Of a stretch of 64,000 nt of DNA, positions 21,422-33,600 are shown piece by piece. Origin of the DNA: Porphyra umbilicalis (taxonomy: Eukaryota > Rhodophyta > Bangiophyceae > Bangiales > Bangiaceae); assembly GCA_002049455.2 (NCBI GenBank), contig KV918846.1, positions 62,001-126,000 of the forward strand, given 5' to 3'. The position numbers and the translations under genes are program-made. Position 1 is the stretch's first letter. Each line of letters starts with the position of its first letter. The notes below the pieces were generated by a model that was not told the origin of the DNA, did not search any database, and saw only the letters and a list, made by a program, of their open reading frames with translations.

Positions 21422-23331
21422 CTAGACGACGACCCCCCCCTGCCCCGCCAGCGCCTGGGGCGGGGGTACCCCCCCCCATACCCCCCCGCCACCGGCGGCG
21501 GCGGGCGCGGCGCCGCATAGACCCCCCCCACCCCCCCCGCGCCCTGGTAGGCGCCGAGCCCCCCCCCCCCCGGCGGGCCCCCCCCCCCGCGCCCTCTCCC
21601 CCGCCGCCGCGACGGGGGCGAGGCGCCCCCCCCCCCCCCCCCCTCCGCCACGCCCGGCAGCACCACATTGGCACAAAAGGCGCCGACAAAGACGACGACG
21701 CCGACCCCCCCCACCGCCGCCACGGCAATGATCGCCCACGGGGGAAAGGTAAAGTTGAAGCCGCCCTCCGCCCCCCCCCCCCCCGGGAAGCGCGGCTCGT
21801 TGGTCCCCCCCCCGCGCTCCCCGGCGCCGACGCGGGGATGGCGCAGGCGCCCCGCGCGGCCCCCCCCCGCCCCTGATCCCGCATCGCCTCCATGACGCGG
21901 AGGGTGTTGGCGCCGAGGACGCGCGTCGTTTTCCCCGACCGCAAATCCGCCACCATCAAGTCGCTGCAGGTGCCCGGCGCGGGCGCAATGCCCGACGCCT
22001 CACAGCCAGACCGCAGCGTGCGCCCGCCGCCGCCGCCGTCAAAGTGGTAGGTCGACGAGCCGGCGCGGTAGCCCTTGGGCGCAAAGAGCGGGAGCGCCGT
22101 CACGCGGCCGCCGCCATAGCGCGACGGGCCGGTCGTGCGAAAGGCCAACCCCGCCGCCGTCAGCGCGTTGAAGAGGCCGCGGGTGTTGAGCTCCCCGCCG
22201 GCGCCGCACGAGGCGAGCACCCCATTACCGTCAGAGTCGGTGACAAAGGCGTCAAAGCGGGCGGGCCCGTCGTCGCGCCGCGAGTTGACCCCCGCCGCCC
22301 CCGTCCGCGGGTTGGCAATGAGGGCGCCCGTAAAAAAGAGGCCGTGGCACAACTCGTGCGCGGCGACGGTCGTCAAGTCGTAGCGGAGGGTGGGGGACGG
22401 CCCCACGTCCGTGTGCCACGCAATGCGCCGGTTAAACGCCATGAGCACGTGGGGGGTGCCGCCGGGCAGCGCGTCGACGCCCGTGAGGGAGAGGTACAGC
22501 GGCGCCCCATACATGGTGTCGTCGCGCGTGGGCGCCCGCCCGCCGGGGATGAATTGCGGCGTCGACGTGGCGCCGAGGGCGGTCGCGTCGAGCGTGCGCC
22601 ACTGCACCTGCACGCGCACGGTGCCGGGGGAGGGCCACTGATCCGCCCACAGTTGGACGGCGCGGATGATGGCGCGCGCTTCGGGGTTGGGGATGTCAGC
22701 GTCGAGGGAGACGGAAAAGGTCGACTCGGAGCCGCGCACCGTGGTCGTGCGCGCCTGCCGCAGGGAGGGGGTGAGCACCACCTCGGGCGGGGGGGGGGGG
22801 TCCCCGCCCGTGCGCCCGCCGCCACCGCTGCAGCGCGCCAGCCGACGGCCGTTGCGAGCCGCGAGGCGAGCGACAGGGGCGGCGCGTCGCCGGCAGTGGC
22901 GCCCACAGCACCAGCAGCCCGCCGCCCCGTCGCCGCCAAGTAGGCGTCCCGAAACGCCGCCACGTCTGGCGGCAGCGCCGCCACCGCCGCCGAGCGGTTA
23001 AACGCGGCGGGACCACCCGCGCCGCCTCCTCCCACCCCCCCGGGACCACAGAGCGCAAAACCGCCTCATCGTCCCACGCCGCCTCCTCCACGTGCACGGG
23101 CGGCAAGCCGAGCGCCGATGGTGACACGGGCGCCCACAGCGGGCGCCCGGGGGACCCCGCGACGGCCGCTGCCGACGCGGCGGCCACCGCCGCTAGGGCC
23201 ACCGCGACGGCGGCGGTGGTGGCACGGCCGGCACGCGGCCATTGCCGCCGCCTCCGCGGCGCCCGCGGCGGCGGGGGCGGCGCCGGCGGGCGCGACGCCG
23301 CCTCCGCGTCGAGTAACCGTCGTCTTTGCAT
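21422..23331 (-). CDS. Membrane-anchored zinc metalloprotease (HExxH)
   Basis: The ATG at 23331 gives MQRRRLLDAEAASRPP, a basic cytosolic stretch, then a signal-anchor helix (TTAAVAVALAAVAAASAAAV). Frame changes at C/G runs 23035-23041 and 22789-22800 join it to the catalytic part beginning EVVLTPSLRQARTTTV. The zinc site is TVAAHELCHGLFF (HExxH). RFDAFVTDSDG, a late STYHFD His as probable third ligand, and DLMVADLRSG (Met-turn-like) match a family of secreted peptidases with the HExxH...H arrangement. Several Cys residues suggest extracytosolic folding. Across a C14 run (21771-21784) the protein continues into FNFTFPPWAIIAVAAVGGVGVVVFVGAFCANVVLP, a C-terminal membrane helix, and a Gly-rich tail with a stop at 21422-21424. 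Substrate unknown. Two membrane segments bracketing a protease domain are unusual. Confidence 0.75.
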
Positions 23332-24541
23332 GGCGGCGGCGGTGGTCGGCGCCACGGCGGTGGCGGGAGCCGACGGCGCCGCGACGGCCGCCGCACCGGG
23401 CGGCGGGTCGCCGCCGCCGAGCAGGGGGGGGGGGGGGACCGACGGCCGCCGCCGGGCGGGCGCGGCCGTCAACAAGACGGGGGCCCCACAGAGGCGGCGG
23501 GTGTCGCCGCGCCGCCGCGCTCGCGTCACGGCCGCGGCACGCGGGGACGCGCGGCACGCGCCGGGCGGCCGAGGCGCCGACGCTGCGGGTGCTCGCCGAC
23601 CCGTCGACGGCGCCGCGGGGCGGGCGGGCGGGGTGGGTGAGGTGCGGGGGGGGGGGGGGGGGGGGGGGTCGGGCGCGGCGGCGGTAACGTGCCACCGACG
23701 CGGACGCGCGGCGGGTCGCCCACGCCGTCGGCGCGAGGCGCGGCAGCGCGGGGTGGCGGCGCCCACCCGTGGGCGGCGCCGGCGATTGGCCGCGCCGCGC
23801 GGCAGGAGGGGGGGGCGTGGGGGGCGTGGGGGGGGGGGGGGCGCCGCCGACCAGTGGCGTGGCGGTCGGGGGGGGTTGTGGCGGGTGGCGGTCGGGGCGG
23901 GGGGGGTGGCGGGGGCGGGAGGGGGGGAGTGTGCGGCGCCGCCCATCGGCACCCGCTGCCCGCCGCCGGCGGCCGCTTGTATGGATATGCGGTCGCCCCC
24001 GCGGCGGGCGGGGGGGCCAACGGGCGGCGGCCGCGTCGGCGGCGGGCGCCGCCCGACCGCGCCGCCGCGACGCGGCACGTGGCTCCCCGACGGGCGCGGC
24101 ACGCGGCGCGGCGGCCGGACAGTCATTGCTGGCAACGGGGGGGGGCACTCTCAGCGGCAACCACGGGGCCGCCGCAGGGGCTGCGCTCGCTGTCCCGCTT
24201 TGGGGGGGGCGCCCCCGCCGGCAGAGGCGGTCTTCTCGACGCGCCTGCGGGCGACAGACACGGGTGGGGCGCCTGCGGTCGACCCTTCCAGCGCCCCGAC
24301 CGCCTGTCCTGCCGATCACGCACTGTCAGGCCCACACGGTGGAGGAACCGCCGAGTACAGTGGCACGCGAATGGACCGGATGGGGGCGAGCGTCGTGTGG
24401 CACCGGGGGGAGGATTCAATTGGGTAGTATGCAATTCTACAGCCCAATCCAAAGTGCCACGGAAAGTACATTAAAATTTTGACACGAAAAAACACCAATG
24501 TGGTGAGAAAGCATTTCAAATGAGAACTTGAGAACTCATGC
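23332..24541. other. Upstream region of metalloprotease and composition boundary
   Basis: GC-rich to about 24390, with a CCAAT box in minus orientation (CGGCCAATCG) near 23787, about 455 bases before the protease ATG. From about 24400 the sequence turns AT-richer with A runs. No coding region supported. Confidence 0.4.
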
Positions 24542-25249
24542 TATGGCACTTCCCCAAAATTTGATGGCAGGGCAAGGACGTGTTACAGTGCGGTTTTTTT
24601 TTCCCCCCCACCAGACAGGCCATGAGGGACGATTCCGACACCGTCAGTGAGACCGGTGAAAAAAAAAAAGACCCACACGAGTGCGATTCTTTGGGGAATT
24701 GGCACAGTCGCGCGTGAAAGGCGCATCGACAGAGCGTGTGGTGCCCCACAGGCCAAATCCGTGAATCAGATTGAGCCACCCCAGGGCCACGAGTGTCACC
24801 AGTCGGAAAAACGCTTAATCGTTCCTAATCTTCCTCCGGTCCTTTTTTCCCACCGAACCCCACGGGGGTCTGTGTGGAGGTCCTCTCAATTCGTGGTTGC
24901 CAGGAATGGACGCGATGCGGCGCCGAGCCGAAAAACGTGCAGACGTCGTCAGCGGCAAAAAAAACCCGTCCCCCCACGTGGCGAGTCCACTTCGGGATCT
25001 GGAGCAATCTGGCTGTTCCCCAGCGTGCGCCGTGCCCACTCCGGTACGTGGGGCGCTGATGCGACGCAATGACCTGCATGGGTCTCGCAGGCAGCCAGCG
25101 GGCCTCTGTCCAGGGACCCCTTCCAGGCCAGTTTCGGGGGTGTTGGTGACTCGTGACCGCCACGGGTCCCTCTCTGGCCGTCGGGCCCCCACCCACGCCC
25201 CCAGGGCGGCCTTCTCCACGCCCGCACAAGTCATCCCCCATGTCTTGGT

Positions 25250-25560
25250 CAGCGTCGCGCCGTCGCGCCGTCGCGCCGTCGTCGCCCCGCTGCGCCGTCG
25301 TCGCGCCGTCGTCGCCCCGCTGCGCCGTCGTCGCGCCGTTGTCGTCCCGCTGCGCCGTCGCCGCGCCGTCGTGGCGCCATTGCGCCGTCGCGGCGCCGTT
25401 GCGCCGTCGTGGCGCCGTTGCGCCGACGTGGCGCCGTTGCGCCGTCGTGGCGCCGTTGCGTTGTTGTCGCACCGCAGCGCCGTCCTCGCACCGCTGCGAC
25501 GTCGTCGCACCGCAGCGCCGTCCTCGCACCGCTGCGACGTCGTCGCACCGTCACGTCACC
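25250..25560. repeat. GC-rich minisatellite (CGTCG/CGCCG units)
   Basis: Degenerate 12-19-base units of the type GCGCCGTCGTCGCCCCGCT run from 25250. The 3' end, 25480-25550, has a near-exact 38-bp duplication with CGCACCGCAGCGCCGTCCTC. It sits 300 bases before the Cys-rich protein gene and may be in its promoter. Confidence 0.8.
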
Positions 25561-25869
25561 GGCGTCGCTAGGGGCGTTGCGCACCGGGACCTCCGCTGCT
25601 GTTTGTGCGGCTTGCCGTGCTGCACCCCGCGGCGTGCGCTTGCCCGTCGCGTCCGAGCGCGCAGTGTGTGTGGGGTATGTTAGAGAGGCGGTTGGCGTCT
25701 GTTGTGGACTCTTGTGGCAGTGGCGTTGGCGTGCGTGGTCGCCTGCTTGTGGGGAGGGGGCCGGCGTGCGCGGTCGGCGCGGGTGGTGGTGTCGGCGACG
25801 GCGTGTCCTCTTGTCCGCGGCCTTGCTTGGGGGCGCTGATCGCGGAGGGGGTCTGCACTTGCGTGCACC

Positions 25870-27306
25870 ATGACACGATGCCTTCTCTGCGGATTTGACT
25901 CCGGCTTGCAATCCGGCCATACGCAAGTGTCCTGCACGCTGCGCAGCTTCCCGTGCCGTCGGACACTGCCCGTCGGGAACGTCTTCAAACGCCACAAGAC
26001 GGCATGCACGGACCTGAGCTGCCCGTGCAAATTCCGGTGCACGTCGTGCAACCAGATGGGCCACAACAACCGGACGCTGGTCATCGACGGCATTAACTAC
26101 CGCAGCGGCAACGGCGACAGCATCTTGCGACGGGACAAAGCACCGCCACTCTGCGGCGCGGACTACGTGTGCACCAAGATCAGGGACGCACAAGTCGACG
26201 GTTTTCGTGCGGCGGCCGTGTCGGACTACCAGAAGAAGCTGGCGGACAAGGCGCGGCTGGCGGGCGTCGCCGACGAGCTCGTCGGCAACACGGCCGACAC
26301 GGGGTTGGACGCGACCGCAGCGTTCAACCTCATGAACGCGCAAGGCATGGGGGGGGCCACGCTAACGACGGAAAACCGGGGGCATTGGGAGGAGTCGACG
26401 CGCTTGCTACAAGATCCGTCGGTGTCGGCTGTTGACGCCGCTCTTGGGGCATGTGCCGTTCCGTCGGCGGCGGTTGCAGCACAGCGACGCGCGCAGGCGG
26501 CAGGCGACGGACTGTCGGGCGCATCGGGAAACCCGCCGGAGGCGGGCGGACGGCAGGGGACGCCCGGCAGCGCCCGAGGGGGCTCCAGGTCGAGTGCCGC
26601 CAAGCTGTTCGCGGCGCACAACGCGTCGGTGTCCGACGCTGGGCTGGACGTTGCCCGCCGCCTGTCGATGACAGGGTCGGCGTCATCCCCCGTAGGCTCT
26701 CGTTCCGGATCCGCGGCCGGTGGCGAGGCGGGGCGCTCCGTGCCTTCTCAGGTTCCTGCTGTTGCGGCTACGAACAGCCCGTTTACGTGGCCCGACGGGG
26801 CGCGCGAGACCTTCGACCGCCAGATGGAGCCATTTGAGCTTCCTTCACTTAGCGTCATGGACGCGGAGCAGCTCGCTGTCGCGGCCCACGTTGGTGCTTT
26901 CAAGGACATGGCCACCCACACCCCGGATCTCAAGGCTGACTTTGTCAACGGGGCGCGAGCAAACATGCTTATCGGCGTCATGATTACCTGCGGCGTTGTC
27001 ACCCCCGCACGCTTTGCTGAGCAATTGTGCTCCACTCGCACAACAAAGCCAAACACCAACATCCTCATGATGCTGGCGACATGGCTGTCTAAACTTCATC
27101 GTGACGCCGCGACAGCGGCGGGCGAGGTTCGAGGAAGGAAGCGGCGGCGGCGGCCGGCGACGGCCGCCAGTGCCGACGAGGAGGATATGCGGGGCTGCAT
27201 AGTTGACAGTGGTGCCGGTAGTGGGGTAGGGAGTGGCACGGCCAGCAGCGAGGAGCGCGTGTATGACGTTGATGAACAGGTGAATGGTGCTGGCGGGACA
27301 ATGTGA
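25870..27306 (+). CDS. Cys-rich nuclear-type protein of unknown family
   Basis: Intact 478-aa frame, one exon. Residues 1-100 hold a dense Cys/His module: MTRCLLCGFDSGL, CTLRSFPC, HKTACTDLSCPCKFRCTSCNQMGHNN and LCGADYVCTK. The C-x2-C...C-x2-C-x4-H piece resembles a zinc knuckle or other small zinc fold seen in transposon-encoded DNA/RNA-binding proteins. The middle (residues 190-290) is Ala/Gly/Ser-rich and disordered. Residues 290-400 are a more conserved-looking helical region ending NTNILMMLATWLSKLHRD. The tail has a strong basic nuclear signal (RGRKRRRRPATAA) followed by acidic sequence. It lies inside the TIR-bounded block, so it may be an element-encoded accessory protein. I do not recognise the family. 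Confidence 0.6.
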   Translation: MTRCLLCGFDSGLQSGHTQVSCTLRSFPCRRTLPVGNVFKRHKTACTDLSCPCKFRCTSCNQMGHNNRTLVIDGINYRSGNGDSILRRDKAPPLCGADYVCTKIRDAQVDGFRAAAVSDYQKKLADKARLAGVADELVGNTADTGLDATAAFNLMNAQGMGGATLTTENRGHWEESTRLLQDPSVSAVDAALGACAVPSAAVAAQRRAQAAGDGLSGASGNPPEAGGRQGTPGSARGGSRSSAAKLFAAHNASVSDAGLDVARRLSMTGSASSPVGSRSGSAAGGEAGRSVPSQVPAVAATNSPFTWPDGARETFDRQMEPFELPSLSVMDAEQLAVAAHVGAFKDMATHTPDLKADFVNGARANMLIGVMITCGVVTPARFAEQLCSTRTTKPNTNILMMLATWLSKLHRDAATAAGEVRGRKRRRRPATAASADEEDMRGCIVDSGAGSGVGSGTASSEERVYDVDEQVNGAGGTM

Positions 27307-29880
27307 GACGAGCATCATGAGCGTGTGCGGGAGTGGGGGTCATGGGACACTAGTTTATTCTCTCTTATTTAGTCACACTCGGCGCCCATCCCGTGGCAAT
27401 CCCGCCACACACAGGCAGCATGCATGTGTCTGCTGTAGCCTCCCTCGCTCCCAGGGGCCCGTGGACCGCTGCGCGGCCGTCAATCTGATGGAGGAAGACG
27501 GGTCGGTGCGGGCCACTGGGGTGTCGACTCGACCGCAGCATAGTGTAATGGGCGCTGCCCGAGAAGAAAGGTGCTGCCGGCGGGGTTAAAGAGTAGCAAC
27601 GGAACGATGCAGCACGGGTGGCGCGCACTGTGGGAGCCCTGTTGTCTGCGTCAAACATTGGTGCCGAAGCCGGCAGTTGCGCCGACGGGAATCAGGGAGT
27701 TGTCAGGTTGTGAAGCAGAACGTGGGAGGAGGCGCGTGCAGGCGCAGGCAGGCGCGTGCAGGCACATGCAGGCGCGCGATTCTCGAGAAGACGAGGCAGT
27801 CGACTTCGTCTCGCATCACTTCTCGCAGCTGCAACGGATCCGGACCGTGCAACGGACTTTCTTCAGTAGATGTGGAACTCCTCGGTAAATGCAAGCAATG
27901 TGCATTTCCTGCCGTCCACATGATGGCGTGGTGACGTCATAACTTTTCTCTGACAGGTCCTCTTCGACAGAAAGTCCGGGCAAGTTCCAGGGACGAGGTT
28001 TTGACGAAGAGAATGCGTCATGAAAAGCGATCTGTCCATTCTTCATGAATGGGAAGCGCCCACCCACGGCCCTCATGCACATGCCCCAGAATACATTTTG
28101 TTGACGGACGTTGAAAGATTGACCACGCACGCTGTGTAAGTGAATCATGCGGGCCTCGCGTGGCCCCGTCTGGTGGTCTGTGCGATTCTCACGCGAGACG
28201 AAGTCCGAACAATGGCATTCAAGAAGTGTTTCGCAGGAGGGTGTCGAAAGTCGACGCTCGGTGTGAGGCGGTCTGCCAGCGACTTCCACATGTCGGTGAT
28301 CCGTGGACATGAGGTTCCAAAGCTGCCATCACCACAAGGTGGGAACAGGCTCTTAGTTTTTTTGCAGTCAGCCACATCCACTCTCCAACTGATTGTTCTG
28401 AAACAGAAGGTCGCTTTGCCATGCAACGCAGCAACGCGTTCCCCAGGTCATTGCCGAACGACGCAGTTGCCGCTCCATCCCGTACAGCCTCTCCTCATAG
28501 ATTGTTTGCGCACCGGAGGCCCATGTGTCTAGCTACACGACCCACGTCGCGCCGCTCGCTGATGCCCGCGGCTCCCCGCATGCATTCTGGCGGCCTATCT
28601 GCCATCGGTCCGTCGCATGGGTACGCCGCTGATGCGTTTTGACAATGAGAGTACTGGTACCTCTCCCCACGCCGCCTTGTGAACAACTGAGACAACGCAC
28701 GCTGACATGTTCTCCCCGTCGCTTTATAAAGAAAAACACGTCAATGCACAACGGAGACCTAGGGCGCAGGACAGGTCCCCACCTCCACCGTCGCGCCAGC
28801 TACCGGCGTCGCCTCTGTAGCAGCCACGGCCGGCTTGGTGGCGATGGCGGTGGTGGCACCGGCCGTGGCAAACGCGGCGGTGGCTGCAGCCCGGCCCAAG
28901 GCTGCGGGGGGAACGTTGGGGTTGTATGATGGGGGGCAGCGTCTCGGTCGGAGGGATCTGTGGTGTGCATATCAGCCGGGCAGTGTCTTGGCGCACCGGT
29001 TGCAAAGCGTCTTGTTACCCGCGGGTCTTGGCCGCCACTTGGTGCTCGTCGCAGTGTCGCTCTGCAAATGGCCACGGAGCATTTCGCAGGGTGGGATGAG
29101 ACAAGGATCAAATGAAAAAAATATAAGAGCACAAGGCGGAACTGATCAGGAGAAATAGACAGTGGTCACGGTGACACACGCGGGTTGGGGTGCGTGAGAT
29201 GTCGTGCTGGCAAAAGGGTGTGTGTCAGCAGGTGCCTGCGCGAAGGCATGGGACGACGCGCTGCGATGGGGGGGCCGGGTTGAGGGTGTCCGAAGCATGC
29301 CGTGGCGCCATCCCTTGCATGCACGAAAGCATGGGACAAGCCCAACGGCCGAGCCAATGAGCGCCGCGGCGCACAGACCACGATCTTCCCGTTGGGGGAT
29401 CCCATGAGATGCAAACAGCGTTAGATCGAATACACGCAATCCGCCATTTAAATTCAACAGGCGGGCTCTCACCGAGAGTTCTGCGCGTGATGTCCTCGTC
29501 ATCAGAGGGGTGCCGATCTCACTGTCGGAGTAATTGAAAGCACTTCAGGGCACCTCCGCCACAACCCCCGTCCGCCTCCATCGGTCTCGAGTTGCACCCC
29601 GCCCCTCCCACGAGTCGGGTCGGGCACCCTGTCAGGGTTCCGTCTCCCAGCGGTTTCCCTTGCCACAATGCTTCCCTTTGACAACAGCTGGCAACGGCAT
29701 TGTGTTCACCAACGCGGGCGGGGCTGGTGGCAGCTCTGCGGTCGTCGACTGCACCACGGCCGTGGTCGGCAGCGGCGGCGGCGGCAAGGCGGCCACCGCG
29801 GTCGTGCAGCTGTTGCTCTTTTGGCATCGGCAAGGCGCGGTCGACGACGGTGTGGAGATAAGAGACCGCGGCAACGCCGC
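27307..29880. other. 2.5 kb without a supported gene
   Basis: Lower-GC sequence with short competing frames on both strands. Several minus-strand fragments (28420-28145 with DMWKSLADRLTPSVDFRHPP; about 28050-27820) read like pieces of a decayed protein. A short direct repeat (GCAGGCGCGTGCAGGCGC type) occurs at 27735-27780. None is strong enough to call a gene. Confidence 0.35.
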
Positions 29881-30138
29881 GCACGTGCATGTGGAGTGCC
29901 CCTTATTCTTGGTGCCGTGGATTGGGAGGACGCCACGGTCGGCAACGGCGGCGCGCTGCCTCGTCGAGGGGGTTTGGCGGCTGCCAGGTCCCTGTCACGA
30001 CAGCGCGGTCGCTGGTGAAGGCGGCAAGGACGCCCACGTTGATGTCACCCAGGATTTTGATTGGCACCACCGACGGCAACGACGCCGCGGGGGGTGGCGA
30101 GGGCGGCGAGCCCTTCGCGGCGTACGCAGCGCGGGCCC

Positions 30139-30600
30139 AGTTGCGGGTGGACCTGCACGCGGACGGCGACGACTGGGCGGTCGTCAACGGCGTCAAGGCC
30201 GCCAAGTCGCACGTGGAGGCGGTCCTGTGTTTCGGCGCCGTCGTCGGCGACGACACGGCGGTCCTCAACGGCGTCAAGGCCGTCGCGGCGCACGTGGACG
30301 CAGTCCTGTTTGTCAACACCCCGGTCGGTGACGACGCTTCGGTTGTCAACTGCGTCACGGCCGTCGCGGCGGACGTGGAGGTCTTCCTTTTCGGCCCCGC
30401 GGTCGGCGACGACGGGGCGGTCTCCAAGTGCGGCTAGGCCATCGCGGCGCGCGTGGACCCCGACGTGCGTGACTCCCTACTAGGACGAGGTGGAGGGCCA
30501 CGGCGGGAAGGCCGTCGCGGCGCGCGCGCACCGGGTGGGGTTTGGTGCCGCGGTCGACGAGGACGCAGCGCTAGGCGCCGCCGTCCCCCGGGTGGGCGCC
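30139..30600 (+). repeat. 81-bp (27-residue) repeat array A
   Basis: Units start at 30180, 30261 and 30342, exactly 81 bases apart, and translate on the plus strand as VVNGVKAAKSHVEAVL... with GDD-A endings. Flanking partial units are interrupted by stops at about 30435 and 30480. The same repeat, at higher copy number and in opposite orientation, forms array B at 43.4-45.0 kb. The array abuts the start of the E(z) gene. Confidence 0.8.
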
Positions 30601-30604
30601 GTCA

Positions 30605-33600
30605 ATGAGCTTCTTTACCGGACGGACCGACGTGTGCGAGACGATGCCGCGGAGGGATTCGCACGCGGGGGGCGAGTGGTGCGATGGGGACCCTTCCACA
30701 GACGAGAGCGCATCCTCTATTGAAGCGGAGTTTGAGATTGACGACGCTGTCGCTGCCCGCTCAGGAGACCGGCCGGCGTTGTGGCGTGTGGTTGCGCGGA
30801 TTGCGCGGCGAACGCAACGGCGCGCTCGCCGGCAGCGGCGGTTGGAGGTAGAGACGGCTTTGCGCGTGAACCGACAAGTGGTCTGGCGGCAACAACGGGA
30901 GGTTTCTTCACGCGCATCCGGACCACCGCCAGCTGCGTTTCCCGTTGTCCACACGCGAGACGCTGACGGGGAACCTGATGCTGTCTCGGAAGGCCACCGC
31001 GCTCCGCCGCGGAAGAAGCGGTTGCTGTCTGGCGAGGGGACTGCCAGTTTCTCGGATCCCACACCTGTACGCACCCCAACACAGCCGGCTGCGCGGACTC
31101 CTGCACCGACACCACTGGCTGCGGGGGCAGTCGTCGCCTTCAAGGACAGGGCCGAGCCGCTGCCCGCCAGCACGGCGCAGCAGCACCGCCAAGGGAGCGA
31201 CGAGTCGCGGATCCATCTCGCGGCCGTAGCTTTGCCTCCAGCAGTTGACAGCGATGTTGTCCACGCGGGACGGCGGCGGCAGGACACGGCGTCCGCCAAG
31301 GCACCACCTACCTCAGTTGTGTCTCTACGGCTGTCGTCGCCGCCTCCCCCGATGGGAATGTATTGCTCGGTCTACCACTCGTGGAGGCGCATGCATGCTC
31401 CCTCGCCGACCCGAGCTGTGCCCCACTCAGGGTGCTCTAAGGACTCCATGGCGACACGGACGACATTGCTGCAGAAGGAGAAACCGAGTGCGGTCGATTC
31501 GGACGACAGTGACGCCTCCGGGACGTCCGAGAAGTCACGCGACGCCGCGTTCTTCTCACTCCCCGCCCGCTCGTCTCGGGCGCGCGCGCGCCTGGCGGCG
31601 GCGGCCGTCGTCGCGGAGGTGGGTTCAGGCGCACGGGCTCGCCACATTCTTCGTCGCGTGCTCCATTTGTCGCGGCCGTCACTGCGTGCCATGCTGCAGG
31701 TGGTGCAGCGTCGAGCGTCTCTGGCACGTGCAGCCATGACGCAGCGCGAAGCGTCGGGGAAGCGCGAGGCGGAGATGGCACAATACCTCGGCGGCGGGCG
31801 GCTTGCAGCGGTATTTGCCTCGGGGGCCTTGCCGGAAGAGAAGTTGCGGTCGTGGCAGCATGGCCTTCCTGATGTGCGGAGCGACATCCCCTCGCACCTG
31901 CAGGGGTTGTCGACCGCGTCTTGGGGGGACTCGACGAAGGCAGCCTCGATGGCGGGTTCGGACGCCGCCGCCGCGGGGCTCTCCACCCGTGAATGCGCGT
32001 GGGTCTCTCAAGAAGCCGCTAGCGTGGCGAGGGAACTAGCTCCTACTCTCGCATTCAACCGCGACGTGGCGGCCGTCCGCAACATGCTGGCGGTGGCAAG
32101 CCTGCCAGACGGCGGTCCACGAGCCGCAGCACTGCCTGTACTCGGGACTGCTCTCTCCCCCAATGCCATGCGCGCGGCGCTGCCGACAGTGTCTTCCCAG
32201 GGCAACCATCATTTGATTGTGCCGCTTGCAATGGATGTTTCGGTCTTTGCACGGGACACGTTTGACAAGATGCTGTGCCGCGTTTGTCTGGTCTACTCGT
32301 GCAGCCGCCATGGCTTGGTGTTGTCGGAGGGGGCGGGTTCGTCGCGGTGGCCTCCTCCTGTCGCGTTGCCACCCGATCCGCGACGCATCTGCTCGCGCCC
32401 GAATAGTGGTGGTGCATGCCGCGAATGCCTGGTCGAAGGCGATGCCTCTGGGGTGTCGTCGGCTGGTGCGGGGGCGTCGGCAGCCGGGACGGGGGGGTCG
32501 CCGGTTGGTGCACGGGGGTCGGTGGTTTGTGCGGGGGGGTCGACGGCCGGTGTGCGGCCGGCGGCCGCTGGTGACGGGGGTTCGGCCGCCAGTTTTCCGG
32601 GGTCCGGGCTTGGTGCGGGCGGGTCGGCGGCCGCTAAGCCGCGCTCGGCGGCCGCTGTACGGGGGGAAGCAGCCTGTGCAGAGCGCAGTTGGAGCTCTGT
32701 TGACGTCGCGCTGCTTCGCGCCGCGGGTCGCGTTGTCGGGAAGCACGACACGTGCCGGTTGGCGAAGTTTGTTCCTGCAAAGACCTGCCGGCAGGTCGCC
32801 GTCTTCCTGGACAGAGTCGGCGGCTGGCCGCCCCTTGTCGAGGCGGAAGAAGCCGTCCATGCGCCACCGGTGGCCGACAACGATGAAGGGCCCGTGCTGC
32901 CGCCGCCCCCGGTTGTGACGGCGTCGACCCCGCGCAGCAGCCAAGACGACGCGGTGGTGCTGGCGTCCCCGTTTTCTCCCTGCCGTCACTTGGGGCCGTG
33001 CGATTCCCGCCGCTGTCGCTGTATGCGAGCAGGCGTCTCGTGTGAGAAGTACTGCGGCTGTTCCAATACACGATGGGCGTCGGTGGGTCCTTCCTTTGTG
33101 CGTGCGCCGGGCGGGCGACTGCCTATCTATGCCGCAGGCGCTTTTCCCGTCGCCGTGACGAGCATGTGCCCGAACCGAGTGTGGTGCACCTGCGAGCTCC
33201 CGTCCCGATGTGCGACAAACGCGTGTCCCTGTTTCAAAGTTGACCGTGAATGCGACCCGGACGCGTGCACGTCGTGTGGCGCTCACTATCACCCTTCCGC
33301 TGGCGTGGACAACGCCGGGGCGGCGCGGCGCCTCGACGCATCCGTGGCCGGCGACGTGGGTAGGGAGCAGCTTTGGCGTCCAGCCCAGCGCTCGAGCCCC
33401 GCTGCAGGCGGTCTTCTTCCGAGGCGGCATGATGTTGACGTGGTCGGTACGCGTCGCTGTCGGAATGTCCAGGTGCAACGCGGTCTTCGAGTTCGCCTTG
33501 TGCTGGGACGGTCGGCTGCCCACGGGCTTGGTGTGTTCGTTTCGCAAGCGGCCTCTCGCGGCGATTTCGTAGGCGAGTACGTCGGGGAGCTAGTGACTAC

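Noticed and set aside
24683..24706. CTTTGGGGAATTGGCA as an alternative close inverted end for the left TIR
   Set aside because: Only partial match, no TA flank and no copy of the internal GTTACAGTGCGG block.
30180..30432. Array A as the N-terminus of the E(z) protein
   Set aside because: The repeat frame ends in stops at about 30435-30480 and is in a different frame from the E(z) ATG.
33085..33140. Possible 55-bp intron (GTGGGT...CCGCAG) in the E(z) CXC region
   Set aside because: Its length is not a multiple of three and removing it would break the frame, while the unspliced frame is open and ends in an intact SET domain.
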